A DNA stretch of 64,000 nucleotides, taken from the NCBI GenBank assembly GCA_002389505.1, contig DGPA01000026.1:100048-164047 (forward strand), in the 5' to 3' direction. The notes under the pieces were generated by a model, which made no database searches, was not told where the DNA came from, and saw only the letters and a program-made list of their open reading frames with translations. This document shows positions 1-8,690 of this stretch, piece by piece; position 1 is the first letter of the stretch, and each line of letters begins with the position of its first letter. This DNA is from Halieaceae bacterium UBA4452. GTDB lineage: Bacteria; Pseudomonadota; Gammaproteobacteria; Pseudomonadales; Halieaceae. The translations under genes were made by a program, and so were the position numbers.

Positions 1-930
1 AGCCTGCATGTCAGTGGGAAAACCGGGGTATGGGGCCGTGGTGATACTCACCGCCTTCGGTCGCCGTCCTTGCATATCAAGCTCCACCCAGTCGTCACCG
101 ACGATGACTATCGCACCCGCTTCGCGCAGCTTATCGAGGACTACCTCCAGGTGCTCAGCAATCGCGCCATCAAGGCGGACCTTTCCGCCTGTCGCGGCCG
201 TGGCCACCAAATACGTACCCGCCTCAATGCGATCTGGCATGACCGCATAGTCACAGCCGTGCAAGCGCTCAACGCCCTCTATCGTCAGCACCGATTGTCC
301 CGCGCCAACAATGTTAGCGCCCATGGTATTCAGGCAATTGATCATATCGACCACTTCGGGCTCACGGGCCGCGTTGCGAATGACCGTCTTACCCTCGGCT
401 AACGTCGCCGCCATGACTAAATTTTCAGTGCCCCCTACCGTCACCGTCTCCAAGGCAATATCGGCGCCCCGCAAGCGGCCAGCAGTGGTGGCATGGATGT
501 AACCCTCTTCGATACTAATGGTAGCCCCCATCGCTTCCAATCCCTTCAAATGCAGATCCACCGGACGAGAGCCGATGGCGCAGCCCCCGGGAAAGGACAC
601 CTGCGCCTCGCCAAAGCGAGCCAGCAAAGGACCGAGTACTAAAATAGAAGCGCGCATGGTTTTCACTAGCTCGTAGGGCGCACGACGATTGCTAATAATC
701 GATGCGTCGGTCTCCACCGCCAGCTTTTCATCGACAGTCAGTTGCACGCCCAGGCAGCCCAGCAACTCAATCATCGTGGTGATGTCATGGAGGTGGGGTA
801 AATTCCGTACGGTCGTCGGTCCATCAACCAAGAGAGTCGCGGCTAAAATAGGTAGGGCAGCATTTTTTGCCCCTGAAATTTTTAGGCGACCCTCGAGCCT
901 TCGCCCACCGCGGATAGCGAGATTATCCAA
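1..930 (-). CDS. murA: UDP-N-acetylglucosamine 1-carboxyvinyltransferase MurA (C-terminus cut by window edge)
   Basis: Cytoplasmic enzyme that transfers enolpyruvate from PEP to UDP-GlcNAc, the first committed step of peptidoglycan synthesis. The reverse-strand frame opens with LDNLAIRGGRRLEGRLKISG and continues through AKNAALPILAA, the usual MurA N-terminus with the UDP-GlcNAc-binding Lys-Asn pair. About 310 of roughly 420 residues lie in the window; the rest runs off the left edge. The chosen start is TTG at 930, because an AGAGG Shine-Dalgarno stands 7 bases upstream and no in-frame ATG gives the conserved N-terminus. It follows ibaG closely, as in the E. coli mla-ibaG-murA order, and is probably cotranscribed with it. 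Confidence 0.95.
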   Translation of the reverse strand, partial: MDNLAIRGGRRLEGRLKISGAKNAALPILAATLLVDGPTTVRNLPHLHDITTMIELLGCLGVQLTVDEKLAVETDASIISNRRAPYELVKTMRASILVLGPLLARFGEAQVSFPGGCAIGSRPVDLHLKGLEAMGATISIEEGYIHATTAGRLRGADIALETVTVGGTENLVMAATLAEGKTVIRNAAREPEVVDMINCLNTMGANIVGAGQSVLTIEGVERLHGCDYAVMPDRIEAGTYLVATAATGGKVRLDGAIAEHLEVVLDKLREAGAIVIVGDDWVELDMQGRRPKAVSITTAPYPGFPTDMQA

Positions 931-943
931 GTTAAAACCTCTG

Positions 944-1174
944 TTATCCGGCTTCGGCGGGCGTTAAAGCCCTAATATTTACCGCATGAATAGTGCCCTG
1001 GGCAATAACATCGGCCAATGGAGCATAGACTTTTTGTTGTCGAGCCACGGGCCTAACCCCCTCGAAGCTGAGATCGATGACCGTTACGGTGTAATGGCCG
1101 CCGGAAAGATCCACCTCAACCTGCGCTTGCGGAAAGGCGGCCATAACTAACTCCCGAACGTTACTGGCTTCCAT
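944..1174 (-). CDS. ibaG: BolA family protein IbaG (YrbA)
   Basis: Small BolA-fold protein of 76 residues; family members bind monothiol glutaredoxins and [2Fe-2S] clusters and take part in iron-sulfur/acid-stress homeostasis. The sequence shows the BolA core (GGHYTVTVIDLSFEGV, then RQQKVYAPLADVI, then HAVNIRALTP). The start is set at the ATG at 1174 because an AAGAGG Shine-Dalgarno lies 9 bases upstream; the ATG three codons further up would abut it. The first 14 bases overlap the end of mlaC, which suggests translational coupling. In E. coli mlaB sits between mlaC and ibaG, but here it is absent. murA follows directly. Confidence 0.9.
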   Translation of the reverse strand: MEASNVRELVMAAFPQAQVEVDLSGGHYTVTVIDLSFEGVRPVARQQKVYAPLADVIAQGTIHAVNIRALTPAEAG

Positions 1175-1862
1175 CGATTTCATCCTCTTGCAGTCGTTGA
1201 ACCTGATCATCGCCCCAATCGGCGATGACTGTGTCGATATCACCACTCGCACTTTGAGCGGCGGCTTCAAATTGTCGACGGTAAATTTCACCCAAGCTAA
1301 TACCCTCGATAATCATATTCCGCAGCTTCCAGCTCCCGTCTTTGTACTGACCCATCACATACCTGATGGTGTAAATATTACCCTCTGGGCTATACACCCG
1401 CTGACTCACCGACGCTAAACGCGCATTGTCCGACGAAAAATCGGTGCTGGCCAATTCAGTCCGGGAGCCCCCGAATGCCAATAGACCACGGCTGTAGGTA
1501 TTGATAAGACTCTGGCGCAGCACCTCGACAAAGCGATTAAGTTGATTTTTCAACTGTTGCTGCCCTGCTGCATCTAGGCTGCGATGGCGGGCACCGCTGG
1601 CATACTCACCCATGACGCCCCTGGCGAAGCCACGAAAATCCACTACCGCATCCAACTCCGCGCCGATCCCACGAAAATAACGCTCAGGTGTCTCATCGAA
1701 ATACGCCGGGGCACCCTCTACTAGCGCCATAATACGATCGGTGCTGTTTTTTATGATTTCACCAGGACCGAGGTCATCAGCACTGACCCCAGGGGGGACC
1801 AGCACAGCAAACATCAGCAAGCAACCAAACAGTTGCCGCGCTCCTGTCACATAAATAGGCAT
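1161..1862 (-). CDS. mlaC: Periplasmic phospholipid-binding protein MlaC
   Basis: Soluble periplasmic lipid carrier of the Mla system, which shuttles phospholipids between the outer-membrane MlaA complex and the inner-membrane MlaFEDB transporter. The 233-residue product has a signal peptide (hydrophobic LFGCLLMFAVLVPPGVSA ending near residue 29) followed by MlaC-type sequence such as FRGFARGVMGEYA and YSRGLLAFGGS. The start MPIYVTG is chosen because GGAGGAG lies about 12 bases upstream; a second start 30 bases earlier (MLSTEET) overlaps that site. Unusually, no mlaF, mlaE or mlaD precedes it and no mlaB follows it, so its partners must be encoded elsewhere or be lost. Confidence 0.88.
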   Translation of the reverse strand: MPIYVTGARQLFGCLLMFAVLVPPGVSADDLGPGEIIKNSTDRIMALVEGAPAYFDETPERYFRGIGAELDAVVDFRGFARGVMGEYASGARHRSLDAAGQQQLKNQLNRFVEVLRQSLINTYSRGLLAFGGSRTELASTDFSSDNARLASVSQRVYSPEGNIYTIRYVMGQYKDGSWKLRNMIIEGISLGEIYRRQFEAAAQSASGDIDTVIADWGDDQVQRLQEDEIDGSQ

Positions 1863-2061
1863 AGTCACTATCGTCTCCTCCGTCGACAGCATAAATGAGG
1901 TAAACTCCCGAACGCGGACAAAAGGTCAGCGCCTCATCTTTGGGCGGGGAGGTCGATGATACCCGATCTTTACCGCGCATGCCCCTCATCGAGGCAGAGT
2001 AGAAAAGCCGTTGCCATCAGTTGTCAGACCCCTCAGCTGCGAAGGATAGGGCCACATCAGC

Positions 2062-3015
2062 ATGCTCATTGACCTACTCATTGTCGCCATCAGCTTCGCC
2101 GTGCTCCTTTGGAGTGCCGATCAGTTCATTATTGGTGCGGCGGCCTTGGCGCGCTCAATCGGTATGTCACCGCTGCTCATTGGCATGACGATCGTTTCCG
2201 TCGGCACCTCCGCTCCAGAGATCATCGTCTCATTGATGTCGGCATTATCCAACGCGGGTAGTCTAGCGGTCGGCAACGCACTGGGGTCGAATATTGCCAA
2301 CATTGGACTCGTACTAGGCATCACTCTACTCATTTCTCCGATACGCGTGGGTCGCACAACGGCGTTCTCCGATCTGCCTCTGCTATTAGCCACCATCGTG
2401 CTCTGTGCGGTGCTGCTTTCTGACGGTGTTTTATCGACCCTCGACGCCCTGATTTTACTCGGGGGCTTAGCACTTTTTCTGCTGCGCATGGGCCGCCACA
2501 GCCAGCGTACTAATCAATCCGATATAACAACGGATACCGCCCAGACTTCCACCCGCAAAGCGCTGCTACTGTTCACCATGGGACTGCTGCTGCTGGTCGG
2601 CAGTTCACGTGCTTTGGTATTCGGGGCGGTGAATATTGCCACTGCCTTTAACGTTTCTGAACTGGTCATCGGATTGACCATTGTTGCGGTTGGTACTAGC
2701 CTTCCCGAACTGGCGGCGTCTTTGATCAGCGCTATCAGAGGCCACGCGGATATCGCTATTGGCGCTGTTATTGGCTCTAATATGTTCAACTTGCTGGTGG
2801 TGCTATCCCTGCCTGGCTTATTCGGTGATCTCCTAGTCGCGCCCGTTGTAGTGTTTAGAGATTTGGGGACTGTGTTTATTACCACCAGCATCCTCGCGCT
2901 TTTCTCGTGGGTGACCTGGGATAAACCGTCACAGACAGCGCGCTTAGGACGGGTCCTGGGGGGCCTCTTTTTGAGTAGCTATGTACTGTACTATGCACTG
3001 CTAATTATGATGTGA
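2062..3015 (+). CDS. yrbG: Calcium/sodium antiporter, CaxA/YrbG family
   Basis: Inner-membrane cation antiporter of the Ca2+:cation antiporter (CaCA) superfamily, 317 residues with about ten membrane segments. Both internal alpha repeats are visible: GTSAPEIIVSLMSAL followed by GNALGSNIANIGLVLG in the N-terminal half, and GTSLPELAASLISAI followed by GAVIGSNMFNLLVVL in the C-terminal half. The acidic residue in each GTSxPE motif is the ion-binding site. It is the first gene of the rightward kds-lpt-rpoN block and diverges from mlaC across about 200 bases, the same position as E. coli yrbG. The ion specificity is a family-level inference. Confidence 0.92.
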   Translation: MLIDLLIVAISFAVLLWSADQFIIGAAALARSIGMSPLLIGMTIVSVGTSAPEIIVSLMSALSNAGSLAVGNALGSNIANIGLVLGITLLISPIRVGRTTAFSDLPLLLATIVLCAVLLSDGVLSTLDALILLGGLALFLLRMGRHSQRTNQSDITTDTAQTSTRKALLLFTMGLLLLVGSSRALVFGAVNIATAFNVSELVIGLTIVAVGTSLPELAASLISAIRGHADIAIGAVIGSNMFNLLVVLSLPGLFGDLLVAPVVVFRDLGTVFITTSILALFSWVTWDKPSQTARLGRVLGGLFLSSYVLYYALLIMM

Positions 3016-3037
3016 ATGCGCGAAGGCCCAAACGACT

Positions 3038-4009
3038 ATGCTCGATAAAAAAGCGATCATTGCCTCGGGAAGCCGCACCCTGCGGATGGAGTGTGAAGCG
3101 ATCACCGCGCTTCTGCCCTATATTGACGATCAGTTCGTCGACGCCTGCGCGCGGCTGAAGGATATTGAAGGGCGATTGATTGTCACAGGCATGGGGAAAT
3201 CAGGTCATATCGGCAATAAAATAGCTGCCACACTGGCGAGCACCGGTACACCGGCTTTTTTTGTTCATCCCGCTGAAGCTTGTCATGGGGACATGGGCAT
3301 GATTACGTCAAAAGACGCGGTCCTCGCCCTATCTAACAGCGGCATTACCCCCGAAGTCCTGACACTCCTGCCACTGTTGAAGCGACTGGGTGTTACCCTC
3401 GTCAGTATGACCGGCAACCCCTCCTCAACCTTGGCTCAAGCTTCCGACGTTCATCTTTTTACCGGGGTTGATAGTGAGGCTTGCCCCCTCGATCTCGCAC
3501 CCACTTCAAGCACCACGGCCACATTGGTGATGGGTGATGCCCTGGCGATCGCACTACTCGAATGCCGGGGGTTCAGCGCTGAGGACTTTGCTTTTTCGCA
3601 CCCAGGAGGCGCATTGGGTCGCCAGCTACTGCTCAAGGTTGAAGATGTCATGGTCAGTGGCTCGGATATCCCCGCAGTCGGTCCAGAGGCTTCCCTCGCC
3701 GACGCACTCATGGAGATCACGGCCAAAGGCCTAGGCATGACGGCTATTCTCGACGATCAAAAACTCCTCGGCATATTCACCGATGGTGATTTACGCCGTA
3801 CCCTCGAAGATCGCCCAGACATCAACTCAGTCAACATAGCGCAATTCATGTCAGTGGGCGGTAAAACGGTGTCTGCAGGTATGCTTGCAGCTGAGGCATT
3901 GGGTATGATGGAACGCTACCGGATTAGCGCACTCGTGGTTACCGACAGTAATGACCAAGTCATTGGCATTGTGCATCTTTTGGCGCTGCTGAAAGCAGGC
4001 ATCGCCTGA
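3038..4009 (+). CDS. kdsD: D-arabinose 5-phosphate isomerase KdsD
   Basis: Interconverts ribulose 5-phosphate and arabinose 5-phosphate, feeding Kdo synthesis for the LPS inner core. The 323-residue protein has an N-terminal SIS sugar-isomerase domain (residues about 30-170, with TGMGKSGHIGNKIAATLAST and the HPAEACHGDMG motif) and two CBS domains at the C-terminus (about 205-320). The SAFSHPGG-like stretch FAFSHPGGALGRQLL joins them. The stop codon overlaps the kdsC start by one base (TGATG), which indicates a shared transcript and coupled translation. Its chromosomal place favours KdsD over the paralogues GutQ and KpsF. Confidence 0.95.
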   Translation: MLDKKAIIASGSRTLRMECEAITALLPYIDDQFVDACARLKDIEGRLIVTGMGKSGHIGNKIAATLASTGTPAFFVHPAEACHGDMGMITSKDAVLALSNSGITPEVLTLLPLLKRLGVTLVSMTGNPSSTLAQASDVHLFTGVDSEACPLDLAPTSSTTATLVMGDALAIALLECRGFSAEDFAFSHPGGALGRQLLLKVEDVMVSGSDIPAVGPEASLADALMEITAKGLGMTAILDDQKLLGIFTDGDLRRTLEDRPDINSVNIAQFMSVGGKTVSAGMLAAEALGMMERYRISALVVTDSNDQVIGIVHLLALLKAGIA

Positions 4010-4533
4010 TGTCTGATTATACTCAGTTGGCAGCAAACATTACTGTCCTTGCCCTCGACGTTGACGGAGTTATGACTGATGGCACCATTGTTTACGCCGA
4101 CAGCGGTGAGGAGATCAAGGCATTCAATGTTAAGGATGGTCTCGGGTTAACCTTGCTGCAAAACAACGGTATCGATGTGGTTATTATCACCGGCCGAAGC
4201 TCTGAAGTCGTCAGCCGACGCGCGCAAGAACTGGGTATCGAGACCGTTATTCAAGGACGAGAAGATAAGCGCATGGCGTTGACAGAACTCATGACCCAGC
4301 GACAATTAACGCCGGCGCAAGTCGCTTACATGGGCGATGATTTACCCGATTTGGGTGCACTCCAACTGGCCGGCCTTGGGGCTTGCCCCGCTGATGCAGT
4401 GCAAGCGATACGCGATGCGGCGGACTGGGTCGGAACCCACCAAGGGGGACAGGGTGTCATACGTGAATTCGCCGAGATGCTGCTACGCGCTCGAGGGGAT
4501 TGGGACAGTATTTTAGCGAGATATCACATTTGA
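4009..4533 (+). CDS. kdsC: 3-deoxy-D-manno-octulosonate 8-phosphate phosphatase KdsC
   Basis: HAD-superfamily phosphatase that removes the phosphate from Kdo-8-P, the third step of Kdo synthesis. The 174-residue product carries HAD motif I as LALDVDGVMTDG (Asp17 nucleophile, Asp19 acid/base), motif II as IITGRSS and the late motif YMGDDLPDLGAL. It lacks a cap domain, as expected of KdsC tetramers. The ATG overlaps the kdsD stop, and its own stop overlaps the proposed lptC start, so kdsD-kdsC-lptC-lptA-lptB form one tightly packed unit for LPS biogenesis. Confidence 0.95.
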   Translation: MSDYTQLAANITVLALDVDGVMTDGTIVYADSGEEIKAFNVKDGLGLTLLQNNGIDVVIITGRSSEVVSRRAQELGIETVIQGREDKRMALTELMTQRQLTPAQVAYMGDDLPDLGALQLAGLGACPADAVQAIRDAADWVGTHQGGQGVIREFAEMLLRARGDWDSILARYHI

Positions 4534-5072
4534 AACGCTACGTATCGGGACTGACGTTCTTAGTAGGATGCATCGCTGCCTGGCTAACACTGCAGGAAGA
4601 CCCACCGCTCATCGGTTTCGAGACGCGCCAGCCCATTACCCTCAAGGAAACTTATATTGAGCAAGGTATACTCTGGCGATATGACAAGTGGGGTAATCGT
4701 GAGCAAACCATTACCGTCGCCAGTGCAACCCAATTCACCGATCAGCCAGATCTACACATGACGGAGATAAGTGTTAGGAGTCTCGACGACAGTGGTCAAC
4801 CCTGGACGCTGCAAGCAGGGGCAGGACGTCTACAACGGGCACAGAACGAACTGCAGCTGTTCGATGACGTTGCCATTCATGCCCACGATGACGATACCAC
4901 TCTAACCACACCCTCTCTAACGATGCTACTGGCAGAAAAACAAGCAAGGGGCGAAGACGCTGTGACCCTCGATACGACGAAGAGCACTACCACTGCCGTT
5001 GGCTTTACGCTCGATTTACAAAAAGGCCAGGCGCGTTTGCTCAGCAATGTCGAGGCGGTCTATGAAAATTAA
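4530..5072 (+). CDS. lptC: LPS export protein LptC
   Basis: Single-pass inner-membrane protein of the Lpt bridge that receives LPS from LptB2FG and hands it to LptA. It has one N-terminal membrane anchor (YVSGLTFLVGCIAAWL) and then the periplasmic beta-jellyroll with NREQTITVASATQFTD. The start is uncertain: TTG at 4530 overlaps the kdsC stop and is preceded by a weak GCGAG, giving 180 residues; an in-frame TTG at 4500 would add ten. The stop codon overlaps the lptA start. Sequence identity in this family is low; position between kdsC and lptA supports the call strongly. Confidence 0.88.
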   Translation: MKRYVSGLTFLVGCIAAWLTLQEDPPLIGFETRQPITLKETYIEQGILWRYDKWGNREQTITVASATQFTDQPDLHMTEISVRSLDDSGQPWTLQAGAGRLQRAQNELQLFDDVAIHAHDDDTTLTTPSLTMLLAEKQARGEDAVTLDTTKSTTTAVGFTLDLQKGQARLLSNVEAVYEN

Positions 5073-5607
5073 CGACTCAACGTTGCCTGGCTACTGGCTG
5101 CTTTGCCTCGTGGCCCTATACGTGGGCACCGGTAGCTCCGCGCTGGTTGCCTTACCCAGTGATCGTGAACAGCCCATCCATATTAGCGCCGACTCAGCGA
5201 TCCGCGAAGATAAGCTGGGAATCACTCGCTACGACGGCAATGTAGTGTTAACCCAAGGCAGCTTGGTGATTCACGCTGAACGTTTGATTATTCAACAAAG
5301 TGGGGGAGATGCCACCACCATTACGGCTCTCGGTGACCCCGCAACCCTCGAGCAAATCCCAGTCTTCGATAAAGCACCGATTACTGCCCAGGCGCGTGAA
5401 ATGATCTACACACAGCGGGATGAATTAATCCAGCTCAGGGAAGGCGCGCGCATCGAGCAAGAGGGAGCTATACTCACAGGCGGGCTCATCGACTACCTCA
5501 TGGCTGAGCAACGGGTGCGCGCTGTCAGTGATAAATCTGACAGCAAAGGGCGTGTCGAGGTAGTCATACCACCCTCTGCCCTACAAACGTCTACACCGAG
5601 TAGCTAA
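5062..5607 (+). CDS. lptA: LPS transport periplasmic protein LptA
   Basis: Periplasmic beta-jellyroll protein (OstA/LptA-like domain) that polymerises into the bridge carrying LPS to the outer membrane. The 181-residue product begins MKINDSTLPG with a hydrophobic signal segment WLLCLVALYVGTGSSALVA. It then shows the family features QPIHISADSA, YDGNVVLTQGSLVIHAERL and AREMIYTQRDE. The ATG at 5062 lies inside the end of lptC, an 11-base overlap. lptB begins 4 bases after its stop. Length matches the family (about 185). Confidence 0.92.
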   Translation: MKINDSTLPGYWLLCLVALYVGTGSSALVALPSDREQPIHISADSAIREDKLGITRYDGNVVLTQGSLVIHAERLIIQQSGGDATTITALGDPATLEQIPVFDKAPITAQAREMIYTQRDELIQLREGARIEQEGAILTGGLIDYLMAEQRVRAVSDKSDSKGRVEVVIPPSALQTSTPSS

Positions 5608-5611
5608 GACT

Positions 5612-6340
5612 ATGCGCGCCCATTTATCAGCAGAACATCTAGCCAAAGCATATAAAGGCCGATCGGTTGTTAGCGACGTGTCCCTCGAGGTACAGGCGGG
5701 TGAAATTGTTGGCTTACTAGGCCCGAATGGCGCGGGCAAGACCACTTGCTTTTATATGATCTTGGGTTTAGTCAATGTCGATGCGGGTCGTATTCTCCTC
5801 AATGGCAAAGACATAACGGCGAACCCAATTCACCAGCGTGCACGCGCCGGCCTAGGTTATTTACCCCAAGAGGCCTCTATTTTTCGTCAGCTATCGGTGC
5901 GTGACAATGTGCTGGCCATTCTTGAAACGCGTGGCGATCTCAGTAAAAAAGAACGAACATTTCTCTGCGCTGAATTACTTGAAGAGTTTAACGTCAATCA
6001 CTTGAGTCTCACCTTAGGTCAGGCTTTGTCGGGAGGCGAACGGCGTCGTGTAGAAATAGCCAGAGCCTTGGCGACAGATCCCACCTTTATCCTGCTGGAT
6101 GAACCCTTCGCAGGGGTCGATCCCATTTCTATTAATGATATTAAAGCGGTGATAGCGCATTTACGCGACCGGAATATCGGGGTCCTCATTACCGACCATA
6201 ATGTCCGTGAAACGCTCGATATCTGCGAGCGCGCCTATATTGTTGGCGAGGGGCATGTCATTGCAGCGGGCGAACCGGCAAGCGTACTCGACGATGCTAA
6301 AGTGCGGGCGGTGTATTTGGGCGAAAACTTTAGGCTGTAG
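5612..6340 (+). CDS. lptB: LPS export ABC transporter ATP-binding protein LptB
   Basis: Cytoplasmic ATPase subunit that powers LPS extraction with LptF and LptG. The 242-residue protein has Walker A GPNGAGKT (residues 37-44), a Q-loop near YLPQEASIFRQLSV, the ABC signature ALSGGERRRVEIARALA and Walker B FILLDEPFAGVDP with the switch histidine in LITDHNV. These are diagnostic of LptB rather than of other ABC ATPases. It closes the lpt run; about 150 bases separate it from rpoN. lptF and lptG are not in the window, as is usual. Confidence 0.97.
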   Translation: MRAHLSAEHLAKAYKGRSVVSDVSLEVQAGEIVGLLGPNGAGKTTCFYMILGLVNVDAGRILLNGKDITANPIHQRARAGLGYLPQEASIFRQLSVRDNVLAILETRGDLSKKERTFLCAELLEEFNVNHLSLTLGQALSGGERRRVEIARALATDPTFILLDEPFAGVDPISINDIKAVIAHLRDRNIGVLITDHNVRETLDICERAYIVGEGHVIAAGEPASVLDDAKVRAVYLGENFRL

Positions 6341-6490
6341 CCACTAATACAAATCGATTCTGGTGTCTTCCCGCTAGCTCAGCAAGCTTCAAAAAAAAGA
6401 CATGCAAATAACGCGCCAAACATTGCCGCACCCTCTCCCTCGGCGCTACACTAACCCCTGTGGTCATTATTGGGTGATAGCGCAAGCGCG

Positions 6491-7903
6491 ATGAAGCAGT
6501 CTCTGCAGTTGAAAATCGGCCAGTCACTGACGCTCACACCTCAGTTACAGCAGGCCATCAAATTACTGCAACTGAGCACGCTAGACCTTCAGCAGGCCAT
6601 TGAAGAAACCCTGGCATCTAACCCCCTTCTTGAGCGCGACGAGGATCAGCCCGAGGCTGCGGCTGAACAAGACATTGATTTTAGTGCCCGCGCACCCGTG
6701 GCAGACGACAGCCATGATCTAGCCATTGATACTCGCTGGGAAGATTTGATGCCATCCTCGGCGCCCCCGATGTCGGCAGGCGACGGCGACCGCCAGTTCG
6801 CGGAACGTGATGCGGCTCCAGAGTCGCTCCAGAGTCACTTGCTGTGGCAGCTAAATACCACTCGTTTTTCAGATATCGACTACAACATTGCTCTTGCATT
6901 CATCGATGCGGTGGACGGTAACGGTCGTCTCACACAAACCCCTGAAGACATACTCTCCAGCCTTGCGCTACCAGAGGTTGAACTCGATGAAGTAATGGCT
7001 GTCCTGCATCGATTACAGCATTTTGAACCCACCGGCATTTTTGCCACGGACCTGCGCGAATGCTTATTAATCCAGCTCCGCCAATTATCCGAAGAAACTC
7101 CCTATAGAGACATCGCCGGCGCTTCGGTCAATAGACACCTCGACCAGATTGCTACTGCGGAGCCCAGACAATTGGCACGGCGGCTGCGGTGCACCGAGGT
7201 CGAACTGCGCGGCGCTTTAGCCCTCATTCGCTCTCTAGACCCAATGCCCGGTGCCGCTGTCGGGGAACAGAAAACCGAATATGTGGTACCCGATGTGTTT
7301 GTTCGTCGTGTCAATGGACTGTGGCGAGTAGAGCTCAATTCCGATATTGCACCAAAGCTACGCATCAACTCAGACTATGCGGGACTGCTGAATAAGAGCG
7401 GGTCAGAAAGCGATAAAACCTACGTCAAAGACAACCTGCAGGAAGCTCGCTGGTTCATGAAGGGTTTATTGAATCGCAATGAAACGCTGCTCAAGGTGTC
7501 GGCAAAAATAGTGGAACACCAACGGTTATTTCTTGAGGTAGGTGAAGAAGCAATGCGGCCCTTAGTGTTGGCGGAAATAGCCGAGCAGATTGATATGCAT
7601 GAATCCACTATTTCTCGGGCAACGACAAAAAAGTACATGCACACACCAAGAGGCGTTTTCGAGCTCAAGTATTTCTTCTCCAGCCATGTGGCCACCGCTG
7701 AAGGCGGTGAGTGTTCATCCACTGCCATCAGAGCGCTGATAAAAAAGTTAGTTCTAATGGAGAGCCCAAAGAAGCCCCTAAGTGACAGTAAACTTTGTGC
7801 CCTGCTAAAAGAACAAGGGGTCATGGTAGCGCGCAGAACCGTCGCAAAGTATCGAGAGCAGCTCAATATACCCCCATCTAACGCAAGAAAGAGATTATTT
7901 TGA
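6491..7903 (+). CDS. rpoN: RNA polymerase sigma-54 factor RpoN
   Basis: Sigma factor for enhancer-dependent promoters (-24/-12), active with bacterial enhancer-binding proteins. The 470-residue product has the glutamine-rich region I (MKQSLQLKIGQSLTLTPQLQ...), an acidic region II, a core-binding domain, the helix-turn-helix and near the C-terminus the RpoN box ARRTVAKYRE. The ATG at 6491 is chosen because it matches the universal MKQSLQL start; an in-frame TTG 21 bases earlier is not needed. It is followed by hpf, ptsN, rapZ and npr, the standard rpoN cluster linking LPS, ribosome hibernation and the nitrogen PTS. Confidence 0.97.
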   Translation: MKQSLQLKIGQSLTLTPQLQQAIKLLQLSTLDLQQAIEETLASNPLLERDEDQPEAAAEQDIDFSARAPVADDSHDLAIDTRWEDLMPSSAPPMSAGDGDRQFAERDAAPESLQSHLLWQLNTTRFSDIDYNIALAFIDAVDGNGRLTQTPEDILSSLALPEVELDEVMAVLHRLQHFEPTGIFATDLRECLLIQLRQLSEETPYRDIAGASVNRHLDQIATAEPRQLARRLRCTEVELRGALALIRSLDPMPGAAVGEQKTEYVVPDVFVRRVNGLWRVELNSDIAPKLRINSDYAGLLNKSGSESDKTYVKDNLQEARWFMKGLLNRNETLLKVSAKIVEHQRLFLEVGEEAMRPLVLAEIAEQIDMHESTISRATTKKYMHTPRGVFELKYFFSSHVATAEGGECSSTAIRALIKKLVLMESPKKPLSDSKLCALLKEQGVMVARRTVAKYREQLNIPPSNARKRLF

Positions 7904-7934
7904 ATCGCCATCGAGGAAAGCCGGGAGGACAATC

Positions 7935-8222
7935 ATGCAGCTAACTGTCAGTGGACATCACATTGATATTACCGACGCTTTACGCCAGCACGTATCGGAT
8001 AAATTTCAAAAATTACAGCGTCATATTGACCACATTACCAATATTGAGGTGACATTGACGGTTGAGAAAGAAATACATAAGGCAGAAGCAAATCTGCACA
8101 TTTCTGGCGCAAACATTTTTGCATCATCCGAATCTAACGATATGTACAGCGGCATTGACAATCTAGCGGACAAATTAGACCGGCAAATAATCAAACATAA
8201 AGAAAAGCATCGAGGACGTTGA
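7935..8222 (+). CDS. hpf: Ribosome hibernation promoting factor, short form
   Basis: Binds the 30S decoding region of idle ribosomes and promotes 100S dimers in stationary phase. The 95-residue product is the short HPF type: MQLTVSGHHIDITDALRQHV, then KFQKLQRHIDHITNIEVTL, and AEANLHISGANIFASSES with the basic tail DKLDRQIIKHKEKHRGR. It lacks the C-terminal dimerisation domain of long HPF, so dimer formation would require an RMF-like partner as in E. coli. GGAGGACAATC gives a strong ribosome binding site. ptsN starts one base after its stop. Confidence 0.94.
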   Translation: MQLTVSGHHIDITDALRQHVSDKFQKLQRHIDHITNIEVTLTVEKEIHKAEANLHISGANIFASSESNDMYSGIDNLADKLDRQIIKHKEKHRGR

Positions 8223-8687
8223 ATGATGATCGAGCTGAACAGCTTGCTAACGCCTTCTCGAGTAATGTGTCGAGTCGATGCGGGGAGTAAAAAACGCATT
8301 TTTGAGCTTGCGGCACATCAAATAGCCAGCGCAGACGCGGCACTCACTGAAAGCTCAGTATATGCCCAATTACTGGCACGAGAAAAACTCGGCAGTACGG
8401 GCTTGGGACAAGGGGTAGCTATACCCCACTGCCGAGTCGCCGGTTGTGACAAACCTCTTGGCTGCCTTATCACATTGGCGACGCCGGTTAATTTCGAATC
8501 CTCTGACAACCAACCCGTAGATTTGCTGTTTGTACTGCTCGTGCCCTCCGAGGCCACACAAGAGCACCTTGATATACTCGCCGATATTGCTGAGCGATTC
8601 TCAAGTTTTGGGTATTGCGACAGATTACGAACGACAACATCTGACGCGGATTTATTGGCTGCTGCGCTGCGGACTATCGAGCACTAG
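8223..8687 (+). CDS. ptsN: Nitrogen-regulatory PTS EIIA component PtsN
   Basis: Phosphoacceptor of the regulatory nitrogen PTS (EI-Ntr to NPr to EIIA-Ntr), a signalling protein controlling potassium uptake and envelope stress rather than sugar transport. The 154-residue EIIA fold has the phosphorylation motif GQGVAIPHCRV with His69, and the conserved LLFVLLVPSEATQEHLDILADIA. Two adjacent ATG codons (8223, 8226) could serve as start. It abuts hpf and is followed 3 bases later by rapZ. The EI-Ntr gene (ptsP) is not in this window. Confidence 0.95.
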   Translation: MMIELNSLLTPSRVMCRVDAGSKKRIFELAAHQIASADAALTESSVYAQLLAREKLGSTGLGQGVAIPHCRVAGCDKPLGCLITLATPVNFESSDNQPVDLLFVLLVPSEATQEHLDILADIAERFSSFGYCDRLRTTTSDADLLAAALRTIEH

Positions 8688-8690
8688 GTC

